A stretch of DNA of 35,144 nucleotides from positions 1 to 35,144 of the forward strand of contig JAJRZN010000085.1 of the NCBI GenBank assembly GCA_024275235.1, written 5' to 3'. The DNA is from Deltaproteobacteria bacterium (GTDB taxonomy: Bacteria > Desulfobacterota > Desulfobulbia > Desulfobulbales > VMSU01). The notes under the pieces are model-generated. The model searched no databases. It saw only the letters and a program-made list of their open reading frames with translations, and had not been told where the DNA came from. The position numbers and the translations under genes are program-made. Shown piece by piece: positions 14,298 to 22,368 of the stretch; the stretch's first letter is position 1, and each line of letters opens with the position of its first letter.

Positions 14298-14767
14298 TTC
14301 ATGTCCTCCAGAGTGGGGTTGTGCGGGTTATGGCAGTTGACGCAGTCCTTACCTGGGTTATGGGTGTCGGGATTAATGGCTGGCAGGTCAGCCCGGTTAC
14401 TCAAGTTGTAAGGGAGACCGGTGTGACAGCGCAGACAAAGGCCGCGGCTGGTATCTATGGGCAGGGTCTCCGGATTATCTGGATGGTCGACAGCGGGGCC
14501 GTGACAATTTTCACATTGGATTATCTTATGTGGGGAGGCCATGATAGCCTTGTACTTTTCCTCGTGGCATTCCTGGCAGTATTTTCGGCCTTTGTAATGA
14601 ACCTTCATTGCCTTCCAGTCGGATATTGCCCCTAAACGGTAAAAGCTATAGGTAAAACTTTTACCGTGAACTCCAAAGTCTGCTGGAACCATCTTTGCTC
14701 GTGCCAGCAAGAGAATGGCTATGGCGGCAATCGCTACTGCGAAAGGCCGCCAGACATGGTTTTTCAT
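14294..14767 (-). CDS. Membrane-anchored tetraheme cytochrome c
   Basis: A 157-residue cytochrome held by one uncleaved N-terminal helix (about 8-24) with its body in the periplasm. Four CxxCH sites bind heme c: CQECH 64-68, CENCH 85-89, CLRCH 111-115 and CVNCH 142-146, with further His residues available as distal ligands. It is the first gene of the operon with the ferredoxin and NrfD subunit, and has a perfect ribosome site (AAGGAGGT). By analogy with CbcS of Geobacter it would hand electrons from the quinol complex to periplasmic or outer-surface cytochromes such as the giant one at 16982-21883. The upstream region carries four tandem dyads, pointing to tight control. Confidence 0.9.
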   Translation of the reverse strand: MKNHVWRPFAVAIAAIAILLLARAKMVPADFGVHGKSFTYSFYRLGAISDWKAMKVHYKGRKYCQECHEEKYKAIMASPHKIIQCENCHGPAVDHPDNPETLPIDTSRGLCLRCHTGLPYNLSNRADLPAINPDTHNPGKDCVNCHNPHNPTLEDMK

Positions 14768-14868
14768 ACGCTACCTCCTTAGTTGAATTATCTGTTAATT
14801 GCCTTGAGTCTCAAAAAAATAACAGCCGATTATCTTGACAATGACATAAAAATATGGAATTCATTCAT

Positions 14869-14926
14869 ACCACTTTGTGGTGTACTACATTGTGTTGTGC
14901 CACAAAGTAGTGTACTACCATGTAGT
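14869..14926. promoter_or_regulatory. Four tandem operator-like dyads at 15-bp spacing
   Basis: ACCAC-TTT-GTGGT (14869-14881), ACTAC-ATT-GTGTT (14884-14896), GCCAC-AAA-GTAGT (14899-14911) and ACTAC-CAT-GTAGT (14914-14926) begin exactly 15 bases apart. Two are perfect dyads and the others have two or fewer arm mismatches. The half-site reads RCYAC. The array lies 102 bases upstream of the tetraheme cytochrome start and 123 bases from the divergent DUF2339-like gene. A fifth match sits in the promoter at 5245-5272. The binding protein is not known. Confidence 0.7.
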
Positions 14927-15049
14927 ATGCGCGGTTAGAATACGATGAAGTCTTGAAATGCGCAAGGAATAATTTTTTTATTTTTAATTTATTAATGGGT
15001 TGTTATCTGATCCCTCTGAAAGGGGATTCCTGATGAATGCGGGGTGATT

Positions 15050-16849
15050 ATGGCTGGATCTTTCGGGTCTTTGGAGGGCAGGGTTGAATTTTTAACGGCT
15101 GAGTTATTATTGATTAAAAAGCAGGTCGAGGGGCTTCATTTGAGGCTGGAGGGGCTGGCTGCCGGGGCCGGACAGCATAAAGTCAGCAATAAAGACGAAA
15201 AAGGAACCAGCTCTGTTCAGCTAAAAGCGGGGGAGGCTGGTTCATGGGCCAAGATGGGCCAAGACCTGTTACCACGTCTGGCCGCCTTATCATTCATGTT
15301 AGTATTTGCTCTTCTGCTCCGTACTCTGACAGACAATGGGGTGCTGGAGCATGAAATTGGTATCTATATCGGTCTCATCTATGCCGCAGGGCTGGTTCTG
15401 TCGGGTATATACCTCTATGGGCGCAACAGCTCCGTGGCTCCGGTATTTCCAATCTGCGGTATCCTGCTGTTTCTGGCGGTGTTGGTGGAGGGACATGGTA
15501 AATTCGCGGCTTTAAGTAATACCGCCGCCTGTTTGTTACTTATAATTTCCTCTCTAACGGTGGGATGGGCGGCTATTCACTATAGAGCCAGAACCACGCT
15601 TTTTGTCACGCTATGGGGTACCGCTGTCAGCGGCTTTGCCATTGATTTTCCCAACCCTAATTTTCCATTTCTCGGTCTGCTGATTTTTACCAATGTCCTG
15701 CTTGGCCATCTTGCTGCACGGCGGGGATGCAGTAATGCCCTGCGTTGGCATGCCCTGTTTATGGCCCTCCTGTTTTGGGCCATGCTCTCCTTTAAACTGA
15801 ATTTTGATCTTTTAAATAAAGCCGTTGATCTGCCGCTGACGGGATTGTATCTCTTTCCCGTCCTGCTCTCTATGTTCTGGGCCTTTTATACCTATACCAC
15901 CCTGTGGGCTAATCGAGTCGGACGTATGGAACGAGATATATTTCATAATCTGCTGCCGGTAATTGTCGCTGGAGGGACTTATTTTGCTCTGTATGCCGTA
16001 CTTATTCCCTGGTTGGGCGGGGGGGAGGTAGTTTTAGGCTGGGCTGCGGTTGCGGTCTCCGCTGCCTATATGCTTCTGGCCGCCTGGATGGTAAAACACT
16101 ATGAGGGGGGTAAGCGTGGTAAGGAATTTGTGGTGGCGGCTATCGTTCTTCTGGTGCAGGGACTGGCCACCGCTGTCCCCGGTCCTCTGGCTCTGCCCCT
16201 GATGTTTGCCGCCGCTGCCGTTCTTCTGGTTCGTTCAGTATCATGGCAGAGCAGCGGCACCAGGGCCATTGCCTATGTATTTATGACCGTTGTTATCTTT
16301 TGGGGGGGCAAAAATGGTAATTTCTCTGTTATTGCCACTCCTTATCTAACTGGTATGGCCGGTAGCCTTTTTTTGGCCTTGCTTTCTCTCTGGTGTTATC
16401 GCTGGTGTCGTCATCATAAGCCGGCGGCCAATCCCGGATTTTTGTATTTTTTAGATAAACATGATTACAGCGCCATTATTTTGCTGTGGATTGGTTTGTT
16501 TCAATTTTACGTCTTCTTTCGTTTTGGAGCTTATGCTGTTTTGAGCCGGAACATGCCGGATTATCAAGCCGCTTTCTATTGCGCCAGAAGTGTTATCCTG
16601 AATCTCGGGATTATCACCTTGATGATTATCGCCCTAAAATTACGCAACAAAGAGATTCTGATTACTGCCATCGTCCTGGTAGCGGCGGCGGCGGTGAAGG
16701 TCTTTATCCTCGATCTCTTCAAAACCAACGGTCTGCCTCTGATTATCAGCATGCTGACCTTCGGGATGGTGGCCGCTGTAAGTTCTTTCAGTCTGCGCCG
16801 ATGGGGGGCAGCATCCGGAGGGGCTGGGGAGTCAAATCTTTATTCTTGA
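15050..16849 (+). CDS. DUF2339-like polytopic membrane protein
   Basis: An integral membrane protein of about 599 residues. A short cytoplasmic coiled coil (about 8-40, LTAELLLIKKQVEGLHLRLEG) precedes some fifteen closely packed hydrophobic helices to the end, the pattern of the DUF2339 family, whose function is unknown. I chose ATG 15050, preceded by GGGGTG; GTG 15044 is an alternative two codons earlier. It is divergent from the tetraheme operon and may share the dyad array at 14869-14926. It ends facing the giant cytochrome gene. A role in envelope or polymer handling would be a guess. Confidence 0.8.
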   Translation: MAGSFGSLEGRVEFLTAELLLIKKQVEGLHLRLEGLAAGAGQHKVSNKDEKGTSSVQLKAGEAGSWAKMGQDLLPRLAALSFMLVFALLLRTLTDNGVLEHEIGIYIGLIYAAGLVLSGIYLYGRNSSVAPVFPICGILLFLAVLVEGHGKFAALSNTAACLLLIISSLTVGWAAIHYRARTTLFVTLWGTAVSGFAIDFPNPNFPFLGLLIFTNVLLGHLAARRGCSNALRWHALFMALLFWAMLSFKLNFDLLNKAVDLPLTGLYLFPVLLSMFWAFYTYTTLWANRVGRMERDIFHNLLPVIVAGGTYFALYAVLIPWLGGGEVVLGWAAVAVSAAYMLLAAWMVKHYEGGKRGKEFVVAAIVLLVQGLATAVPGPLALPLMFAAAAVLLVRSVSWQSSGTRAIAYVFMTVVIFWGGKNGNFSVIATPYLTGMAGSLFLALLSLWCYRWCRHHKPAANPGFLYFLDKHDYSAIILLWIGLFQFYVFFRFGAYAVLSRNMPDYQAAFYCARSVILNLGIITLMIIALKLRNKEILITAIVLVAAAAVKVFILDLFKTNGLPLIISMLTFGMVAAVSSFSLRRWGAASGGAGESNLYS

Positions 16850-16893
16850 CGCTGATTCAGGCTTTACTAACTTATAAAAATGGCCATATATTT

Positions 16894-16930
16894 GGGACGC
16901 CCATGGTTTTTATGCCATGAGTGTCCCCTC
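16894..16930. terminator. Weak hairpin between convergent genes
   Basis: GGGACGCCCATGG (16894-16906) and CCATGAGTGTCCC (16914-16926) pair at ten of thirteen positions, followed by a pyrimidine-rich but not T-rich tail. It lies between the DUF2339-like gene and the 3' end of the giant cytochrome gene and may terminate either. Confidence 0.4.
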
Positions 16931-16981
16931 TTCTTGTATCTAAAAGGCCTGAAAGGGATGAGAAGGGGTGCCGGTGAACTT

Positions 16982-19900
16982 TTATCGATTTGTACCCTCA
17001 ATAGTTAGATTATCAAGGGCTATATCATTTTTATAACCGGTATCGGTGCCACGATGGTAATAAATCCGGGCCTTGAGGTCTGAATTGTTATAATTGCTTA
17101 AATCAATGGTTGTATTACTCCAGACATTATCGTTATCACCGGTATTGACGGTTTTGATCGTTACCCAGGCGGAGCCATTCCAGGCCTCAACCCAAAGGAC
17201 AGCATCGTCATTATCATCATCAATATGCATATTCCAGGCAAAGGAAAGCGTTAAAGAATAGATTGATCCATCTACAACCGGGCTTTCGATGAAGTAGTCA
17301 CGATTATTATCTGATGCCTGGTTGCTGGATGTTTCAAGGTATACATATTTGCTCCCAGAGGCCGCGGCAGAAGGGCCGGTGCTGCTGGATGGAGTATCAC
17401 CCGAGTTGACCCACCAATATTGGGCCAGGGAGCCGTTGCCGGTATCGCCAGGTGTCCAGGCCGGTGTTCCCCATGGGCCGCTGGTACCATCCGTATAGGA
17501 TTCGAAGCCTTCAAAAATGCTGGTAAAGGGTGGTGGTGTCGTGTCAACAGTAATATTAAAGGATGCCGAATCTGTACCACCGGCGGCCAGGGCCTGAAAT
17601 GTAAAGGTGTTAACTCCTGAATCTCCCGCGCCAGGTATTCCGCTCAAGGTGCCGTCAGCGGCTACAGTTAACCAGGTTGGACCGCTCACCCTGGAGTAGG
17701 TAATTGTATCACCATCCGGATCGGTGGCATAACCTGCAATGGAAGCAGAGTAAACTATATCGGCAGAGGCCTTGGGCATGGTATATGAAGTCTGCCCAAA
17801 GGTCGGTGGCTGACTGGCCGCAATCGTCAATGTAACTGTCGCTGTTGAGGTGCTGGTATCATTGGCGGTAATGGTATAGGTAAAAGAGGTGCTTCCTGCC
17901 CCGGCGCCAGTGTAAGCAACAGTTGTTCCGCCGCCGGTAATTGTGGCGGAGCCAAGAGCCGGCTGGCTGACAGAGGTAATGACAATACCACTGCCTGAAT
18001 CATTGGCCGTAACATTAAGCTCAGTAATCCCGGAAGCCGCGGCGTTTAGATTATCAGCAACCGCATTGGCTGGTACTGGAGCCGAATTATCCGTTACCGG
18101 ATAGCCCATGACGCTGAGGCCATTGGTATTGGTTGTATTGACATTAACAGTAGTTGGTAAGGTGCCGATGTTAACGGTAAGCGCACAGGTGGCAGTACCG
18201 CTCATTAGCCCGCGGTTAACGCCGTCTGGCTCCGTTATTATGGACAACGCGTTGCATCCATCGGTATTAGTAGCCGTTACTGTCAGTTTAGAACCGTCCC
18301 AAACCGCGGACTGCACCTTAACATTATCAGGAGTTCCAGCGCTGGCAGCGGCGGTGTTGGGGGTAAGGCTGGCAAATACAGGCACAGAACCACCGGAATT
18401 ATTGTTGCCGCTGACACTTGGGACGCTAATTAGACTAAAGGCTGGCGTTGATGGACTGCGGTTATTAAAGGCTTTATCGTTATCCTTGCAGTTCTTTTCA
18501 TATTTTTCATTTTTACTCGACTTATAGTAATTATAGAAAAGATTGAATCCGCCTATACTGGAAGATACATGGGTGTTGTTACCTTTTACGCCGTTACCAT
18601 CCCAGGAGCGGCCTGGCGCGTAGTGAGCGTCATTATTATTGCAGCGATTACGATCCGAAGTGTTCAAGGCCCAGGTTGAAGGGCTGTGTTTGTCTGGCCT
18701 GGCATGCCACACGCTGACCGCTGCCGCTGTCGTCCCGTTATGGCAGCTGAAACATATGCCGTAGTTATTTATCCGTCCAGCTGTATTCGGAATGATATGT
18801 TGTGTTGTCCTGACCCAGTCAACGGCATAGGAGGTGTAATTGCTTCTCGTAAACTTTGTTATCAGCATATTGCCGCCGCTATAACTGACATGACATTCCT
18901 GGCAGGCCATTTGAGTTGGCACGTTAGTGCCATAATTATTGCCGTTATCTCCAGGAGTAGAAGCATCCCAGGCCCCAGCCACCCGCGGAACCCTGGGATC
19001 ATTGTGGCAATACTCACAATTACCGACCTTGGCGTTAGTATTTGTATGATGGAATGTTGCCGCAGACGCGGTATGACAAACTGTACACTGCCCGCCGCCG
19101 TCAGTGCCGCCAATGCTGCCACCATCCGGTAGCGAGCCGCTACCATTCACTCCCTTATTGTTAGTAAAATTTACCAGAATGCCACGTTTGTTGGCGTCAA
19201 AGGTATGGCAGGTACGGCAGGAATCATGAATCAGCGGATCAGCGGCAGCGACCGGAGCCCCGTTCATAGTGCCCGGAGTTCCGGTATGGCAACTGGCGCA
19301 GGTGGGAGCCGTCGTGGTATCGGCAATCATACTCGTGTGATTCGGGACAACCGCATTTGGGTAAATATTGTTCGAGTGACACGTCAGGCAGTCATTATTA
19401 ATCGCCAGTGTCGTATCATGATGAATGCCGCCGGTGGGAAAGGTGGCCGGTGGATGACAGGTGAGGCAGGTTGCTGTCTTAAAATCGGTCAGGGCCGCGC
19501 CCAGGGTGGCGTCACCGTCAACGCCAGCGACGGTAGTGCCTTTACCGCCAGCCATTGTGGCATGACATAACGTGCAGATATTTTTATGAATACCCTGAAC
19601 CACCCCTGAAGCTGGAATGGTATGACAGGCGGTACAAACAGGGGCACCAGCAAAGACTGTCGCATCGTGGCCGCCATGGGTGTTTGGGGTTTTCTTGGCG
19701 GTGTGGCAGGTGGTACAGATGTTATTAACGCCATTAGTGATAGTATTTTGTACCGTGGCGAGGAGCGGGGTGTCAGGCTTACCGCTCTGATTGCCATTGT
19801 TGGCATAATTATGACAAGTGGCGCAGGCGGAGGTTTGAGTTTTGCCCCCAACTGTGGCATGTTCAATCTTTATTGCCTCCCAGGTGGACAGGGCACCGCT

Positions 19901-21883
19901 GCCAAGACCAAGCCCGGCGTCATCATGACATTGGTTACAACCGGTACCCGGAGCTGCCTGGGCTAAATCAAGCGCTGGATTAAAAGTCAGATCGTGGCTC
20001 ACATAACCTCCGGTGGTGCCGTGAACATGGTAATCGAAGTACGAACCATGGCAGGTGATGCAGGTACCGGGAGCCATGGTACCGCGGACATAACCGTTTA
20101 CATTGGCCGCGGTAGTACTTAGCAGAGCGCCGGTGGCGGTATCATGGCAGGTGGCGCAGGTATCATGAATTTTGGGATCATTAGGATTCACCGGCGCGCC
20201 GGTGGCCGTACCCGCGGTGGCGGTATGACACTCTATACAAGGAGATACGCCTGTGATTTTAGTTGTGTGATCTGCTGCCTTGTGTTTTGTAAAATAAGTG
20301 CCGTGACAGGTGACGCAGTCTCCGCCGCCATCGCTGCCGCCCACGGTGCCGCCATTAGGCATGGCCACTGTCAGTCCATTGGTTGTGGGAACCTTAACCA
20401 ACTCTACATTCTTTGTTGTGAGATTAATTATATGGCAAGTTGTGCAGGCATCATGCACTTTATTGTTGAGCGCGTTTACCGGAACATTATTTACTCCACC
20501 TTCTGTGCCGGTATGGCAGTTGGCACAATTAGAACTTAAAGCAACCATTGTGCTGTGATTCGCGGCATGACCGGTGGTTGTATTGTGACAGGCTGTCGTA
20601 CAATCGCCGCTTTTTGCCAGCGCTGTATCATGATGAATCCAGGGCTTTGAATAAGTAGCGGCTGGATGACAGGTGAGGCAGGTTGCTGTATTAAAATCAG
20701 CCAGAGCCGCGCCCAGGGTGGCATCACCGTCAACGCCGGCAATGGTAGTTCCTTTACCGCCGGCCGGATTATTATGGCATAAGGTGCAGGTGCCACGATG
20801 AACGCCGTCAACAATCCCAAAGCCGCCGTCATTATGGCAATCGCCGCAATCTCCGGCCCAGGTAAAGGTATTCACGTCATGTCCTGTGCCTTTAAAGCCT
20901 TCATTATGTTTATGACAACTGGTGCAATTCATAGTTTGACGACCGTAGTGGCTGTCGCTGGAGGCTGGAAAAATGCCGCTGCTGGAAAAATGGGTGGTAA
21001 CCGTAACCCCGGAAGTGGTATTGCCGGTATGACAAATCTGACATATACCGCTGGTGTTGCCTGTACCGCTGGCGTCTTCTTCAACAAAACCGCCGTTGGG
21101 ATCAAAGAAACGAACATCTTTACTGCCGGTACCAAAGGGCGGGATGATTTTATCTCTAATTAACTGGCCGTAAATAAGGCCGAAGGTGTTGCTGGCAGCC
21201 GGATTGGTATGTCCCTGACTGTCAACAGCACCAGGAGTAATTGAGGTGGGATCGAGCTGTCCCTTAATGACAACCAGAGAAGCGGTTGCGGAGACAATCA
21301 TAAATGTATTGGAAGTATTGGTAGTATCGTGTACGAAAACCAAACCGCGATTGGGGTTAGAGATACTCTTGTTGGCCCAATCCTCATCGCTTGCCGTAAC
21401 TCCAACCGGCGGCCAGTTCGTATTAGTTGTAGGCGAGGAATATTTAATAGTAGTTTGGTTCGTGGAACTATCATAAACTGCTGAATCAATCGTGCCGGTA
21501 ATGAGGAAAGGTGAAGTCGCTGTTCCAACCCAGGCTAACTGGTCTTGATAATGGGGGTCATGACAATCAGTGCAGCCAACACCCCAGGTACCGTGCAGGG
21601 GAGAACCAATTACAATGGAAGAATGGGTTTTGGCTGCAGGTGCCGCATTAGTGCCATTGTGGCACTGCATACAAATTGTATTTACTATGGTATTACGATC
21701 TGGTGCAGTGGCTCGTTGATCCGCCGGCGAATATTGCCACCATAATGAATAGGTATGACATGACGAACATGTTATACCGTTAGTTTCGTTATGCGGGGCA
21801 TCAATTACATATGCCTGTGCCGAGGCGGCTGCTAACACTGATAAAATCATCAAGTTCAGCCAAATTGGCAGATGTTTGTTCAT
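16982..21883 (-). CDS. Giant secreted multiheme cytochrome (28 heme sites) with adhesin-like C terminus
   Basis: A 1633-residue exported protein. The signal peptide is cut near AQA (residue 24). Residues 39-1048 hold 27 CxxCH sites plus one C428-TTA-C432-H (CX3CH) site. A heme-free insert (about 115-280) follows the first three. Residues 366-484 and 770-893 are a duplicated module (CTLCH...GGKGTT..GVDGDATLGAAL...CLTCHP). The C-terminal third has no hemes: an Ig/cadherin-like domain (about 1284-1354), a putative-Ig domain (about 1358-1446) and a MAM- or jelly-roll-like domain from about 1456. Such proteins carry electrons outside the cell in metal-reducing Desulfobacterota. Good ribosome site (AAGGAAAAGG). 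It is monocistronic with a weak sigma54-like site upstream. Extracellular location is inferred. Confidence 0.93.
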   Translation of the reverse strand: MNKHLPIWLNLMILSVLAAASAQAYVIDAPHNETNGITCSSCHTYSLWWQYSPADQRATAPDRNTIVNTICMQCHNGTNAAPAAKTHSSIVIGSPLHGTWGVGCTDCHDPHYQDQLAWVGTATSPFLITGTIDSAVYDSSTNQTTIKYSSPTTNTNWPPVGVTASDEDWANKSISNPNRGLVFVHDTTNTSNTFMIVSATASLVVIKGQLDPTSITPGAVDSQGHTNPAASNTFGLIYGQLIRDKIIPPFGTGSKDVRFFDPNGGFVEEDASGTGNTSGICQICHTGNTTSGVTVTTHFSSSGIFPASSDSHYGRQTMNCTSCHKHNEGFKGTGHDVNTFTWAGDCGDCHNDGGFGIVDGVHRGTCTLCHNNPAGGKGTTIAGVDGDATLGAALADFNTATCLTCHPAATYSKPWIHHDTALAKSGDCTTACHNTTTGHAANHSTMVALSSNCANCHTGTEGGVNNVPVNALNNKVHDACTTCHIINLTTKNVELVKVPTTNGLTVAMPNGGTVGGSDGGGDCVTCHGTYFTKHKAADHTTKITGVSPCIECHTATAGTATGAPVNPNDPKIHDTCATCHDTATGALLSTTAANVNGYVRGTMAPGTCITCHGSYFDYHVHGTTGGYVSHDLTFNPALDLAQAAPGTGCNQCHDDAGLGLGSGALSTWEAIKIEHATVGGKTQTSACATCHNYANNGNQSGKPDTPLLATVQNTITNGVNNICTTCHTAKKTPNTHGGHDATVFAGAPVCTACHTIPASGVVQGIHKNICTLCHATMAGGKGTTVAGVDGDATLGAALTDFKTATCLTCHPPATFPTGGIHHDTTLAINNDCLTCHSNNIYPNAVVPNHTSMIADTTTAPTCASCHTGTPGTMNGAPVAAADPLIHDSCRTCHTFDANKRGILVNFTNNKGVNGSGSLPDGGSIGGTDGGGQCTVCHTASAATFHHTNTNAKVGNCEYCHNDPRVPRVAGAWDASTPGDNGNNYGTNVPTQMACQECHVSYSGGNMLITKFTRSNYTSYAVDWVRTTQHIIPNTAGRINNYGICFSCHNGTTAAAVSVWHARPDKHSPSTWALNTSDRNRCNNNDAHYAPGRSWDGNGVKGNNTHVSSSIGGFNLFYNYYKSSKNEKYEKNCKDNDKAFNNRSPSTPAFSLISVPSVSGNNNSGGSVPVFASLTPNTAAASAGTPDNVKVQSAVWDGSKLTVTATNTDGCNALSIITEPDGVNRGLMSGTATCALTVNIGTLPTTVNVNTTNTNGLSVMGYPVTDNSAPVPANAVADNLNAAASGITELNVTANDSGSGIVITSVSQPALGSATITGGGTTVAYTGAGAGSTSFTYTITANDTSTSTATVTLTIAASQPPTFGQTSYTMPKASADIVYSASIAGYATDPDGDTITYSRVSGPTWLTVAADGTLSGIPGAGDSGVNTFTFQALAAGGTDSASFNITVDTTPPPFTSIFEGFESYTDGTSGPWGTPAWTPGDTGNGSLAQYWWVNSGDTPSSSTGPSAAASGSKYVYLETSSNQASDNNRDYFIESPVVDGSIYSLTLSFAWNMHIDDDNDDAVLWVEAWNGSAWVTIKTVNTGDNDNVWSNTTIDLSNYNNSDLKARIYYHRGTDTGYKNDIALDNLTIEGTNR
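19205..19576 (-). repeat. Internal duplicated heme module, copy B
   Basis: This encodes residues about 770-893 of the cytochrome, from CTLCH to CRTCH, and matches copy A (20432-20788) along its length. The DNA around 19486-19560 is nearly the same as 20698-20772, an offset of 1212 bases (404 codons). Its third heme site is a normal CLTCH. Confidence 0.75.
20432..20788 (-). repeat. Internal duplicated heme module, copy A
   Basis: This encodes residues about 366-484 of the cytochrome, from CTLCH to CTTCH. It is the partner of copy B at 19205-19576. In this copy the third heme site has an extra residue, reading CTTACH (20588-20602) instead of CLTCH. Confidence 0.75.
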
Positions 21884-22251
21884 AGCCTTTTCCTTCTTTA
21901 GCAGTTGTAAAATATTTTGAAAATATTAATAAAAAATTGGATTATGCGATGGCAGAAAAGCAGGAACGCGGCGGCTTAAGATTATTTTTTTCAACTGCTT
22001 TGTCCGCAAAACAAGTATAAAAATATGTGGTCTCAACGGCCAATAATGAAGCAATTAGTATGCCTCATATTCAAAAATTTGTTTCTTGTTATTCTGTTCT
22101 CTAATGAAAAGCTAAAGCCTGCAGGAGAGGAGCTAATGATTTCAACAAGTTATATCCGCCAAAAACAGATTTTTTTACAAAGGCTTCACCCTTGTAATAT
22201 GAACAGTTGATCAGGGGATAATTACAAAGGCTTTTGCTCAGGTAATAAAAT
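21884..22251. other. Gene-poor region upstream of the giant cytochrome
   Basis: A/T-rich sequence with no convincing gene. A 61-codon open frame at 22025-22210 has no ribosome site and unconvincing composition. The one signal of note is the sigma54-like site at 22050-22065 on the minus strand. The region should hold promoters for both the cytochrome (-) and the activator (+), but no good sigma70 boxes were found. Confidence 0.5.
22050..22065 (-). promoter_or_regulatory. Possible sigma54 promoter of the giant cytochrome
   Basis: On the minus strand the sequence reads AGGCATACTAATTGCT. It keeps the invariant GG-N10-GC frame and the TTGCW box of the sigma54 consensus TGGCACG-N4-TTGCW, with three mismatches in the -24 box. 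Transcription would start near 22039, leaving a leader of about 155 bases. The adjacent gene encodes a sigma54 activator. Confidence 0.4.
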
Positions 22252-22368
22252 ATGGGGGATATCGCCCAAGTTTCCAAGGAGTTAGAGGAATATGGCCTCA
22301 ACTTTGCTGAAGTAACGTCGTTAAAGAGGGGGGATATGGGAAAAATAAAAAGACAAGGGTATGCTTGA
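22252..22368 (+). CDS. Possible 38-residue leader peptide or small protein
   Basis: An open frame from ATG 22252 to TGA 22366-22368, whose stop shares its last base with the ATG of the sigma54 activator (TGATG). The peptide (MGDIAQVSKELEEYGLN..., ending KIKRQGYA) is charged, soluble and helix-prone, with no homology I recognise. The ribosome site is weak (CAGG 10 bases upstream). Exact stop-start overlap with the next gene is the main support: it suggests translational coupling of the regulator. It could also be a chance frame. Confidence 0.4.
   Translation: MGDIAQVSKELEEYGLNFAEVTSLKRGDMGKIKRQGYA

Noticed and set aside
14914-14927. Similarity of ACTAC-CAT-GTAGT to BlaI/MecI/CopY operators
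   Set aside because: Those operators are even-centred (TACA-N2-TGTA type) while these dyads have a 3-base centre, and no such regulator gene is in the window. I therefore do not name the regulator.
19200-20800. Recurrent short motifs that could suggest a CRISPR array or tandem repeat
   Set aside because: They are codons for CxxCH sites and one duplicated protein module; spacing is irregular and there are no cas genes.
17000-21800. Many open frames on the plus strand and in the other minus frames across the giant cytochrome
   Set aside because: They are shadows of a repetitive, Thr/Ala/Gly-rich coding sequence. They lack ribosome sites, and the CxxCH pattern exists only in the minus frame of 16982-21883.
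22025-22210. 61-codon plus-strand open frame upstream of the activator
   Set aside because: No ribosome site, A/T-rich chance composition, no recognisable protein features, and it overlaps the likely cytochrome promoter.
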